Positions 1 to 6,944 of a stretch of DNA of 7,793 bases are shown one piece after another. Position 1 is the first letter of the stretch. The number at the start of each line of letters is the position of its first letter. The DNA is from Candidatus Minthomonas equi (GTDB lineage Bacteria; Bacteroidota; Bacteroidia; Bacteroidales; UBA932), in contig JAGHUZ010000315.1 in assembly GCA_018064575.1 (NCBI GenBank), positions 1 through 7,793 on the forward strand. Direction: 5' to 3'. The notes under the pieces were generated by a model. It was not told where the DNA came from. It did no database searches and saw only the letters and a program-made list of their open reading frames with translations. A program made the translations under genes and the position numbers.

Positions 1-2192
1 GTAATAAGCCCGTTCCGTATGCCTCTGTGTATTGGCTTGAAACCGGCGCTTATATGGACTGTGACGAAAAAGGAGTTTTTGAGTTTACTATCTTCGGAGA
101 CAAGGAAGCAGTTCTGGTGGCCACGGCTGTAGGATATACGACAGATACGGTCACCGTAAACAATACCACCACTTATGTGGAATTTCATCTTGGTACTACC
201 AGTGAACTTCAAGGAGCGGTAATCACCGGGTATGGAGTACGGGAGCATATAGCCAAAACGATGAACATCAAAACGGAAGTGATTACAGCCGCCGGGCTGT
301 GCAAGATGGCTTGCTGTTCCGTGGCCGAAAGTTTCGAGAATTCCGCATCAGTGTCAGTCGGGTATTCCGACGCCATTACCGGTGCAAGACAGATACGTCT
401 CCTCGGGCTTTCCGGAGTATATACTTCTATGTTGGATGAAAACAGACCGACTATGCGGGGACTTGCATCGCCATTCGGGCTGTCATATGTTCCGGGACAG
501 TGGCTGGAATCGATTCAAATCGCCAAGGGACCCTCTTCCGTCATCAATTCCACCGAGGCCATCACCGGTCAGATTAATATGGAACATCGCAAACCTACTG
601 ATGAAAAACCATTGTATGCGAACCTCTTTTTCAGCAGTGAACTTGCCGGTGAAGCCAATATCGCATCATCACTGCAGTTGAATGACCGGTGGAGTACGGT
701 TATTCTGGGACACTTCTCGACTATGCCCAAAATTCACGATATGAATGAAGATGGCTTTATGGACAGTCCGTTGACTACTCACGTTAATTTTTCAAACAGG
801 TGGCTGTACTATGACCCATCCGGGATTCAGATAAGGTTCGGGGTGAAGGGTCTTTATGATGACCGTCTGGGGGGAAGCACCGATTTTAAGAAAGGTGATG
901 AGAACCGCAGTGTGGAAGATTTGATTTCCTCAGGTCTCTGGGGCTCCAGAATCGTGAACAAGAATTTCAATGCTTATCTCAAGGCCGGTTTCCCTCTTAA
1001 CTGGCGTAATACTATGAATATAGCCGGGGTGGTGGATTATGTGCATCACGATATCGGTTCAAATTTCGGCATCAAGGCTTATGACGGTTCCCAGAATTCA
1101 CTTTTTGCCAATATCATCTATCAATATGTTCCGAATGACAGCCACCGTATCAATGCCGGTGTGAGAAATCAGTTCGATTCCTTTAATGAGCTTCTTAAAG
1201 ATAGGGTGCTGACGGCTTCATCGTCACTGTATGACCGCAGTTGGGATTTGTCACGCAAGGAAAATACACTGGCGGCGTATGCCGAGTACACTTTTTCACA
1301 CGAAGACAAAATTTCTGTCAGCGGAAGTCTCAGCGTTGATGTGAACAGCTTGTACGGGACGACGGTATCTCCCCGGATGAATGCCCGTTTCACCCCGATA
1401 GAATGGCTTACTTTCCGGGCCTCCGGTGGAGAAGGGCATCGTTCTCCCAATGTCGTGGTGGATAATATCGGAATGCTGTCCACGGGAAGAATGTTTTCAA
1501 TAGCTTCCGATTTGCAGATGGAGAAGGCGTGGACTTACGGCGGGAGCATAACCTTTGACATCCCTGTCGGAGTGCCGGACAATTGCTGGTTCAGTGTGGA
1601 TTTTTTCCATAGTGATTTCGTTTCTCAAGTAATAGCCGACCAAGAATGTGTGGATGCGACCAAGGTAATGTTGTATAATCTGGATGGTCAATCGTACACG
1701 AATACCTATCAGGCTGATTTTTCCATAGAGCCGTTTGACAGGTTTACCGTGCTGGCTACATTCAGATATACCGATTCGAAGGTGACTCTGGCCGATTTGG
1801 GACTGGTGGAAAGACCGCTCCAGAGCAGGTGGAAAGGTGTTTTGAATCTCCAATATGCCACCAAAATGAGCAAATGGGTGTTCGATTTTACCGCCCAGTT
1901 GAACGGCCCTGCCAGAATTCCCGCTTTCGCGGCCAGGAGATGGGGGTATGATGAGTCTCCGGTTTATCCGGTACTGTTCGCACAGGTTACCAGAAAATTC
2001 AAGGGAATCGAAGTATATGCCGGGGGTGAGAATCTGACGGGTTATACTCAGGCTCGATATTTGAATACTGAAAACGTGATAGATGCATCGAATCCGTTCT
2101 CCAGTTCATTCAATGCTTCGTCGGTGTGGGGACCGCTTATGGGTATAACAGTTTATGCAGGTGTCCGTTTTACTCTTTGGAAACAAGAATGA
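1..2192 (+). CDS. TonB-dependent outer-membrane receptor, heavy-metal type, 5' truncated
   Basis: Outer-membrane active transporter powered by TonB-ExbBD. The reading frame is open from the window edge (first full codon at 3), so the N-terminus and signal peptide lie outside; 729 residues are visible. The GTG at 27 is not the start, because the preceding codons (NKPVPYAS) already belong to the carboxypeptidase-regulatory-like domain (about residues 1-75). Next come a plug (about 90-195) with QIRLLGLSGVY, RGLASPFGLSYVPG and ESIQIAKGPSSV, then a 22-strand-type barrel to the end. The plug has a CxxxCC cluster (residues 100, 104, 105). A DxNxDGFxD calcium-loop-like motif sits at 246-254. From recalled family patterns, the plug resembles Bacteroidota receptors found with HMA-domain proteins. 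The stop overlaps the next gene's start, implying translational coupling. Metal (probably copper) as substrate is inference; another small chelate is possible. Confidence 0.93.
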   Translation, partial: NKPVPYASVYWLETGAYMDCDEKGVFEFTIFGDKEAVLVATAVGYTTDTVTVNNTTTYVEFHLGTTSELQGAVITGYGVREHIAKTMNIKTEVITAAGLCKMACCSVAESFENSASVSVGYSDAITGARQIRLLGLSGVYTSMLDENRPTMRGLASPFGLSYVPGQWLESIQIAKGPSSVINSTEAITGQINMEHRKPTDEKPLYANLFFSSELAGEANIASSLQLNDRWSTVILGHFSTMPKIHDMNEDGFMDSPLTTHVNFSNRWLYYDPSGIQIRFGVKGLYDDRLGGSTDFKKGDENRSVEDLISSGLWGSRIVNKNFNAYLKAGFPLNWRNTMNIAGVVDYVHHDIGSNFGIKAYDGSQNSLFANIIYQYVPNDSHRINAGVRNQFDSFNELLKDRVLTASSSLYDRSWDLSRKENTLAAYAEYTFSHEDKISVSGSLSVDVNSLYGTTVSPRMNARFTPIEWLTFRASGGEGHRSPNVVVDNIGMLSTGRMFSIASDLQMEKAWTYGGSITFDIPVGVPDNCWFSVDFFHSDFVSQVIADQECVDATKVMLYNLDGQSYTNTYQADFSIEPFDRFTVLATFRYTDSKVTLADLGLVERPLQSRWKGVLNLQYATKMSKWVFDFTAQLNGPARIPAFAARRWGYDESPVYPVLFAQVTRKFKGIEVYAGGENLTGYTQARYLNTENVIDASNPFSSSFNASSVWGPLMGITVYAGVRFTLWKQE

Positions 2193-2500
2193 TTATGAGA
2201 AGAATATTGGTATTGGCAGTTGTTGCCATTATGGCGCTCTTTGCATATGGAAATGCAGACGCTCAGAACAAGAAGCAGAGTTCTGTTACGAAAGAAATTA
2301 GTTTCGATGTAGCTCTCCATTGTCAGAATTGTGTGAAAAAGGTGGAGGCAAATCTTCCCTTTGAAAAAGGGGTGAAGGATTTGAAAGTCTCACTGGATAC
2401 TCATACCGTTTGGATTCAGTATGATGCGGCCAAGACTGATGTGGAAAAACTCAAGACGGCCATCAAAAAACTGGGATACGAAGCCAAGGAGAAGAAATAA
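2189..2500 (+). CDS. Secreted heavy-metal-associated (HMA) domain protein
   Basis: Small periplasmic metal-binding protein of 103 residues. The ATG at 2189 overlaps the TGA of the receptor gene (ATGA); an in-frame ATG at 2195 is an equally good start. A signal peptide is clear: MRR, a hydrophobic core (ILVLAVVAIMALFAYG), then ADA-Q as a likely cleavage site near residue 25. The mature part is one HMA/MerP-like fold (about 35-100), with metal-binding cysteines C45 and C48 in LHCQNC and the typical C-terminal KLGYEA. The usual Met before the motif (MxCxxC) is replaced by Ala (ALHCQNC). The reading frame can be traced upstream to 2126, but that stretch lies within the receptor and is not needed. 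Coupling to the receptor suggests it binds or passes on metal entering or leaving through it. It could instead be a detoxification chaperone; Cu+ is the likeliest ligand, by family analogy. Confidence 0.9.
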   Translation: MIMRRILVLAVVAIMALFAYGNADAQNKKQSSVTKEISFDVALHCQNCVKKVEANLPFEKGVKDLKVSLDTHTVWIQYDAAKTDVEKLKTAIKKLGYEAKEKK

Positions 2501-2544
2501 TAGCCGTCAAGGTATATCGCGGCGGAATGATATAGTTTCCGATT

Positions 2545-3057
2545 ATGGCGTATATTGGAATTATTTCGGATACTCACGGATTCTCTGATTCCCGGGTGAT
2601 GGATTTCCTCCGTCCGGTCGAACAGATATGGCACGCAGGTGATTTCGGGTCTATGCAGTGTCTTGACAGGGTATGTGTGTTCAAGAAGGACTTTCTGGGG
2701 GTGTATGGAAACTGCGATGATTACCACATAAGGCAGCGTGTGCCCTATATGCAGGAGTTTGTCTGTGAGGGGAAACACGTCCTGATGATGCATATAGGAG
2801 GATATCCGGGCAGATACGATTTGCGTGCGGTGCGTCTTATCGAGGCCTATCGGCCTGATATTTTCGTGTGCGGTCATTCTCATATACTGAGGGTGATGAA
2901 TGACAGGCACTACGGGATGCTGGTCATCAACCCGGGAGCGGCCGGCATATCCGGATTCCATAATGTCCGCACGGCAGTCCGCTTCCATATAGATGATGGG
3001 AATATTCACGATATGGAAGTCGGAGAATGGACGAAAAGTATTGATTCACAGTTTTAA
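2545..3057 (+). CDS. YfcE/MJ0936-family metallophosphoesterase
   Basis: Cytosolic calcineurin-like phosphoesterase of 170 residues, a normal length for the YfcE/MJ0936 family. All metal-site motifs are present in order: SDTHG (D9, H11), HAGDFG (D33), YGNCD (N56), MMHIGG (H83), CGHSH (H111, H113), then INPGA. These residues hold a two-metal centre, usually Mn2+, that hydrolyses phosphodiester or phosphomonoester bonds; the natural substrate is rarely known in this family. No signal peptide is seen. It starts 44 bases after the HMA gene, with no strong promoter or Shine-Dalgarno site in the gap, and ends 3 bases before the peptidase gene, so it is probably co-transcribed with both. Nothing in the sequence ties its function to metal uptake or peptide degradation. 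Confidence 0.93.
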   Translation: MAYIGIISDTHGFSDSRVMDFLRPVEQIWHAGDFGSMQCLDRVCVFKKDFLGVYGNCDDYHIRQRVPYMQEFVCEGKHVLMMHIGGYPGRYDLRAVRLIEAYRPDIFVCGHSHILRVMNDRHYGMLVINPGAAGISGFHNVRTAVRFHIDDGNIHDMEVGEWTKSIDSQF

Positions 3058-3060
3058 CCA

Positions 3061-5559
3061 ATGATATTAATGAGTAAGTTTTTCTTGTGTGCCGCTGCAT
3101 TCATCGGCCTGAATCTTCAAGCCGGTGCGTGGCAGATGACAAGCATTGCATCTGCCGATTATAATCAGGCTGAAAAATTCTCCATCAAAAAGATGGGACG
3201 ACTTGTCAAGAGTCGTGACGTCAATGCTCACTGGTTCCGTGATTCTGACAGATTCTGGTATGAGTGGACCGATACGGAAGGAACGAATTATTATATAGTG
3301 GATCCTGTTTCGAAGACGAAAACAGAAATTTTCGATCTCGAAGCCTTGGCGGTAGAACTTACCGAACTGACGCACGATTCCTTCGATGCCCAGCATATTC
3401 CCATCAAGAAACTGAAATTGAAGGACGATAATACATTCACTTTCTCACTTCAGTCAAATCTCCTTGTCCCGAAGAAAGATGACAAGGATAAAAGCAAAAC
3501 CGAAGAAGATGATACCGCGTCTGTCGAAAAAACGAAATTCATCGGGACTAAGGATATGGAGAAGAAACTTTTCCGATTCGAGTACGATATTAAAAGCAGA
3601 AAACTGACTGACGTCAGCGATATCGAAGAAGAAAAGGACTTTCCTGACTGGGCCTGCGTCGCTCCTGATACTTCATCTGTCCTTTATGTTAAAGGGTATA
3701 ATGTGTTCTGGACCGATATGACGAACCTTCGCAAGCTGATGAAGAATGAAAAGGATTCCACTGTCGTCGAGCATCAAATGACATTCGACGGAACTTCAGA
3801 AATTCCCTACGGATGTGATAATTATAAGGGAGCTTTGGACCGTGATACTACCAAGCGTTATCCGTTGTGGGGAAGCTGGTCTCCCGATGGTCGTACATTC
3901 GCTTCTCTGGAGTATGATATGAGCGGAGTCAAGCAGTTATGGGTCATCAATTCCATAACCGAACCCCGTCCTACCATCGAAAAATACAGATATCAGATGC
4001 CGGGAGAACCGAATCCGAAGGAATCCCTGCATATTTTCAATATGACCGAAAAAAGTCATAGGCGCGTGGATGTCACGGTATTCAAAGACCAGGAATCCCA
4101 AATATTCATACGCCCAAAGAAGAACAGAGATGAGTTTGAAAAATACTCCAGACGAATCTGGATGGGGGATGATGATTCTTTTTGGATGATGCGCTGCAGC
4201 AGGGGGTATCACGATATGCAGATATGCCGCTATGATGTCAAGGCTGATACTGCGACAGTGGTTCTGGAAGAGAAGTCGAACAGTTATATAGATGTATTCG
4301 ATTTCAACTTGATATCCTCCGGTAATGAATTCATCCTGATGTCGGAAAAGACAGGGTGGTCTCATCTCTACCTTTACGGTGCTGACGGTAAACTCAAGAA
4401 CCCTATCACCAAAGGCTCGTATCACGTTGACGACATACTTGAAATCGATGAAAAGGCCAGAGTCGTCTATTTCACCGCGAGTGGATACGGGAAGGACAGA
4501 AACCCATATTATCTCCACGCTTATAGGGTGGGCTTTGACGGTACCGGTCTGAAAGAAATCGACCCGGATGACTATAATTCCAAGTATAGCATTTCCGATG
4601 ACGGAAAATATCTGGTATCCAACTATTCCCGTGTGGATACCACACCGGCCAATGCTCTTTTCAGTACTTCCGGTACCAAAATTATGGAACTGGAAAAGGC
4701 TGATTTCAGGGAACTTTTCCGCGCCGGATACAAATTCCCCGAAACCTTCAAGGTTAAGGCCGCCGACGGTATCACCGATCTCTACGGTGTAATGTACAAA
4801 CCTTATGACTTCGATTCGACCAAGGTATATCCCATCATCGACTATGTGTATCCAGGACCACAGGTGGAGGCCACCTACTATTCGTGGACAAATGTTTCGG
4901 TGCGTACAGACCGTTTGGCGCAGTTGGGCGTCATCGTGATTTCCGTGGGAAATCGCGGTGGGCACCCTATGCGTTCAAAATGGTATCACAGTTATGGATA
5001 TGGCAATATGCGTGATTATCCTCTCGAAGACCATAAAACGGCCGTGCAACAACTTGCTGCGCAGTATGATTGGATAGATGGCAACAAAGTAGGCATTCAC
5101 GGCCATTCGGGCGGCGGATTTATGTCCACCGCGGCCATTCTGACATATCCTGATTTTTATAAGGTGGCTGTATCCTGTGCGGGAAACCACGACAACCGCA
5201 TTTACAACCGCTGGTGGAGTGAAACCCATCACGGTGTCAAGGAAATCGTCTCGGAAAAAGATACTACATTCGAATATTCCATTCACTATAATGAGGAACT
5301 GGCGAAGAATCTCAAGGGGCATCTTCTGCTGGTACACGGCGATATAGACGATAATGTGCATCCTGCCAATTCCATCAGGATGGTGAATGCCCTAATCAGG
5401 GCCAACAAACGCTTCGATATGCTGATTCTCCCCGGACAACGTCACGGATTCGGAGATATGAACGAATACTTCTTCTGGAAGATGGCCGACTACTTCAGCA
5501 GATATCTTATCGGAGACTGCCAGACAAGTGTCGATATCCCTCAGATGAACAATGACTGA
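3061..5559 (+). CDS. Secreted S9-family serine peptidase (DPP-IV-like)
   Basis: Prolyl-oligopeptidase-clan exopeptidase, expected in the periplasm or on the cell surface, cleaving short peptides. It has 832 residues from the ATG at 3061, or 829 from the in-frame ATG at 3070; the latter gives a cleaner signal peptide (MSKFFLCAAAFIGLNLQAGA). Neither start has a clear Shine-Dalgarno site. Layout: signal peptide, a DPP-IV N-terminal beta-propeller (about 60-560) with a lysine/aspartate-rich insert near 138-165, then an alpha/beta-hydrolase domain (about 590-820). Triad in numbering from 3061: S683 in GHSGGGF, D763 in HGDIDDNVHP and H795 in GQRHGF. Other family landmarks are YPGPQVEATYYSW, GNRGGHPMRSKWYH and WSPDGRTFASLEYD. 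The DWxYEEE motif that binds the free N-terminus in classical DPP-IV was not found, so dipeptidyl specificity is not assured. It is probably the last gene of the + strand run. Confidence 0.93.
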   Translation: MILMSKFFLCAAAFIGLNLQAGAWQMTSIASADYNQAEKFSIKKMGRLVKSRDVNAHWFRDSDRFWYEWTDTEGTNYYIVDPVSKTKTEIFDLEALAVELTELTHDSFDAQHIPIKKLKLKDDNTFTFSLQSNLLVPKKDDKDKSKTEEDDTASVEKTKFIGTKDMEKKLFRFEYDIKSRKLTDVSDIEEEKDFPDWACVAPDTSSVLYVKGYNVFWTDMTNLRKLMKNEKDSTVVEHQMTFDGTSEIPYGCDNYKGALDRDTTKRYPLWGSWSPDGRTFASLEYDMSGVKQLWVINSITEPRPTIEKYRYQMPGEPNPKESLHIFNMTEKSHRRVDVTVFKDQESQIFIRPKKNRDEFEKYSRRIWMGDDDSFWMMRCSRGYHDMQICRYDVKADTATVVLEEKSNSYIDVFDFNLISSGNEFILMSEKTGWSHLYLYGADGKLKNPITKGSYHVDDILEIDEKARVVYFTASGYGKDRNPYYLHAYRVGFDGTGLKEIDPDDYNSKYSISDDGKYLVSNYSRVDTTPANALFSTSGTKIMELEKADFRELFRAGYKFPETFKVKAADGITDLYGVMYKPYDFDSTKVYPIIDYVYPGPQVEATYYSWTNVSVRTDRLAQLGVIVISVGNRGGHPMRSKWYHSYGYGNMRDYPLEDHKTAVQQLAAQYDWIDGNKVGIHGHSGGGFMSTAAILTYPDFYKVAVSCAGNHDNRIYNRWWSETHHGVKEIVSEKDTTFEYSIHYNEELAKNLKGHLLLVHGDIDDNVHPANSIRMVNALIRANKRFDMLILPGQRHGFGDMNEYFFWKMADYFSRYLIGDCQTSVDIPQMNND

Positions 5560-5573
5560 CAGTTCATCTGAGG
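5539..5573. terminator. Candidate two-way terminator: 12-bp perfect stem across the peptidase stop codon
   Basis: CCTCAGATGAAC (5539-5550) is the exact reverse complement of GTTCATCTGAGG (5562-5573), with an 11-base loop. The peptidase TGA (5557-5559) lies in the loop, so the left arm encodes the protein's last residues. The flanking genes converge with only 28 bases between their stop codons, the usual place for a shared terminator. Neither strand has a U-tract after the stem, so it is not a canonical intrinsic terminator; it may act as a 3' end stabiliser or a Rho-independent variant. The repeat itself is certain, its role is inferred. Confidence 0.55.
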
Positions 5574-5587
5574 CGTGTGCCGGAGCA

Positions 5588-6591
5588 TTATAACTCTGAC
5601 GCCAGGGCTTTTATTGTTTTTCTCGCATTGGCGCGATTGTAGAGTATATCGTAAACCCTCTCGGCAATAGGCATTTTGATGTCGAATTCCGATGCGATAT
5701 GATGCATTCCGTCCGCAGCGAAATAACCTTCCGCTATCATCGTCATCTCGTTCAGGGCACTCTTGACGGTGCACCCTCTTCCTATCAGCAGACCAAGACG
5801 GCGATTCCTGCTATAGTTGGAATAGCTGGTGACAAGCAAGTCTCCCAGACAGTTGCGGCTATAATCGCATTCGTCGGATTGACTCACCGATGCCAGAAAT
5901 GCGGACATCTCCGCTGCACAGGCTGAAACCAAAACCGCGATGAAATTGTCTCCATAACCCAAACCTGCTGCCAATCCTGCTGCGATGGCATAAATGTTTT
6001 TCAGAACAGCTGCGTATTCTATGGCCAGCATATTGGAAGAATAGCTGAACTTCAATCTGTCGTTTCCGATGATTTTCCCGATGGCCTTGGCATTCTCAAT
6101 GTTTTCACAGGCAGCCGTGATATAAGTCATACGACCGTGGGATACCTCTTCGGCGTGTGTCGGGCCTGAAATCACTCCGAGATTGGATACAGGAACAGAG
6201 TGAATTCCGTGCAGATACCGTGTGACTGTCGCTTTGCTTTCCGGTACTATGCCTTTGACTGCAGAGACAATGAATTTATACTCAGACTTACGGTAAGGCC
6301 GGAAAGAAAATTACCGAGATATGCTGAGGGCATCGCCATAATTAGGATGTCGCTTTCGCTGACGACTTCATTTATGTTATCGGAGACTGTAATCAGACTG
6401 CCGTCCAGTTCGACGTCCGAAAGGTATTTGGAATTGACATTATCCTTGTTAACACTCTCCAGTACTTCTTGGTTGCGTATGTGCCAGTTTATCCGGTGGC
6501 CGTTTCCGGTAATCACCGAAACGAGTGCCGTGGCCCAACTGCCATATCCGATAACCCCGATCTGGGGATGTTCTTTCAAAATCATACTCAT
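5588..6591 (-). pseudogene. gpsA: Glycerol-3-phosphate dehydrogenase [NAD(P)+], split by a 1-base frameshift
   Basis: GpsA reduces dihydroxyacetone phosphate to sn-glycerol-3-phosphate for phospholipid synthesis in the cytosol. The N-terminal part (from ATG 6591) has the Rossmann motif GYGSWATAL (G15, G17) and AMPSAYLGNFLSGLTVSL, then runs through about 20 unrelated codons to a TAG at 6249-6247. The C-terminal part continues in the next frame with FIVSAVKGIVPES, GPTHAEEV (143-150), the catalytic lysine in VLKNIYAIAAG (K198) and YSRNRRLG, ending at TAA 5590-5588. Adding one base between 6280 and 6279 (giving agt-gat-aaa-ttc, S-D-K-F) restores a 334-residue protein of normal family length, with no other stop. 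The C-terminal part has its own GTG at 6175, but a product lacking the nucleotide-binding domain would not work. GpsA is normally needed for growth, so a sequencing or assembly error, or a very recent mutation, is likelier than an old pseudogene. Confidence 0.88.
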
Positions 6592-6602
6592 TCAGTTTCC
6601 GG

Positions 6603-6634
6603 CAAAAATACCAATTAGTCGCCATTATCGAAAA
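6603..6634 (-). promoter_or_regulatory. Candidate Bacteroidota-type promoter for gpsA
   Basis: On the - strand TATTTTTG (6610-6603) matches the Bacteroidota -7 consensus TAnnTTTG exactly. TTTTCG (6634-6629), 18 bases upstream, is a weak match to the -33 TTTG element. Transcription would begin only about 5-10 bases before the ATG at 6591, giving a very short leader; the in-frame ATG at 6585 would lengthen it slightly. The sequence between promoter and ATG (ccggaaactga) offers only a poor GGAA ribosome-binding site. The motif is short and the region AT-rich, so a chance match is possible. Confidence 0.4.
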
Positions 6635-6734
6635 TAATAAAAGTAAAAACGGTGTCACTGACGTTAAAATGTTTCCAGTGTTGCTGATTGGTAAACGCGA
6701 TAGAAGTCCTGTGCTCACGGCCTATGGATGAAAG

Positions 6735-6807
6735 CCCTGAAGCCAAGCTTCGGGAAGGACTGAAATGAAGCCTTCGGCAAAGCCCTTCCCGAAGCTTGGC
6801 TTCAGGG
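6735..6807. repeat. 24-bp perfect inverted repeat with nested small hairpins (REP/BIME-like)
   Basis: The left arm (6735-6758) is the exact reverse complement of the right arm (6784-6807), separated by 25 bases. Each arm also folds on itself: GAAGC-CAA-GCTTC (6739-6751) and GAAGC-TTG-GCTTC (6791-6803). The spacer has a third small palindrome, GAAG-C-CTTC (6767-6775), overlapping GCC-TTC-GGC (6770-6778). The segment can thus form one long hairpin or cruciform, or three small hairpins built on the same GAAGC core. It is flanked on the right by a GC-rich tract. Both neighbouring genes read away from it, so it is not an ordinary terminator of either, and no U-tract follows. A dispersed palindromic (REP-like) element, a non-autonomous mobile remnant or a structured RNA are possible; the sequence does not decide between them. 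Confidence 0.8.
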
Positions 6808-6850
6808 ACAGGGCGGAGCGGCCGGCGGTTATATGCGAAACTTGAGTAAT

Positions 6851-6879
6851 TAATGCTGTTTTTCCGTAAAAAAGCATTA
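6851..6879. repeat. AT-rich 12-bp stem-loop upstream of the hydrolase gene
   Basis: TAATGCT-g-TTTTT (6851-6863) pairs with AAAAA-AGCATTA (6868-6879): 12 base pairs with one bulged G (6858) and a CCGT tetraloop. It ends about 65 bases before the hydrolase ATG and overlaps the first bases of the weak TATCTTTA promoter candidate. It could be an operator for a dimeric regulator or a weak terminator protecting the hydrolase promoter from read-through. Because the stem is mostly A-T, chance formation is possible. Confidence 0.4.
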
Positions 6880-6944
6880 TCTTTAAGGGTTTGAAAAATG
6901 ACCTTTCAAAAGGAACGAACTTGAATCAATAATGGCTGACCGAT

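Larger units (their letters stand above)
6592..6944. other. Divergent intergenic region with no supported gene
   Basis: 353 bases lie between gpsA (reading left) and the hydrolase gene (reading right). In order it holds the candidate gpsA promoter, about 100 bases with no recognised structure (6635-6734), the nested 24-bp inverted repeat, a GC-rich tract with overlapping CGGCCG and GCCGGC palindromes (6811-6828), and the AT-rich stem-loop at 6851-6879. TATCTTTA (6878-6885) is a 7-of-8 match to TAnnTTTG and the best, though weak, candidate for the hydrolase promoter; no -33 element is properly spaced. A near-palindrome CCTTTCAAAAGG lies at 6903-6914. Open frames here are short, overlap the repeats and resemble no family I recognise. 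No tRNA or riboswitch pattern was seen. Confidence 0.7.

Noticed and set aside
27..29. GTG at 27 as the start of the TonB-dependent receptor
   Set aside because: The frame is open to the window edge and the codons before it fit the carboxypeptidase-regulatory-like domain; the true start lies upstream of the window.
2513..2534. TATATC/GATATA inverted repeat after the HMA gene as a terminator
   Set aside because: Only 6 A/T-rich pairs with a 10-base loop and no U-tract; too weak to call.
3937..4965. Long 342-residue - strand open frame inside the peptidase gene
   Set aside because: It is antisense to a full-length S9 peptidase with intact motifs, and its translation shows no recognisable domain.
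6200..6637. 145-residue + strand open frame opposite gpsA
   Set aside because: It lies antisense to the conserved gpsA coding sequence and its translation resembles no family; it is a shadow frame.
6735..6807. Invertible promoter (phase-variation switch) flanked by the 24-bp repeats
   Set aside because: The 25-base spacer is too short to carry a promoter, and no recombinase gene is in the window.
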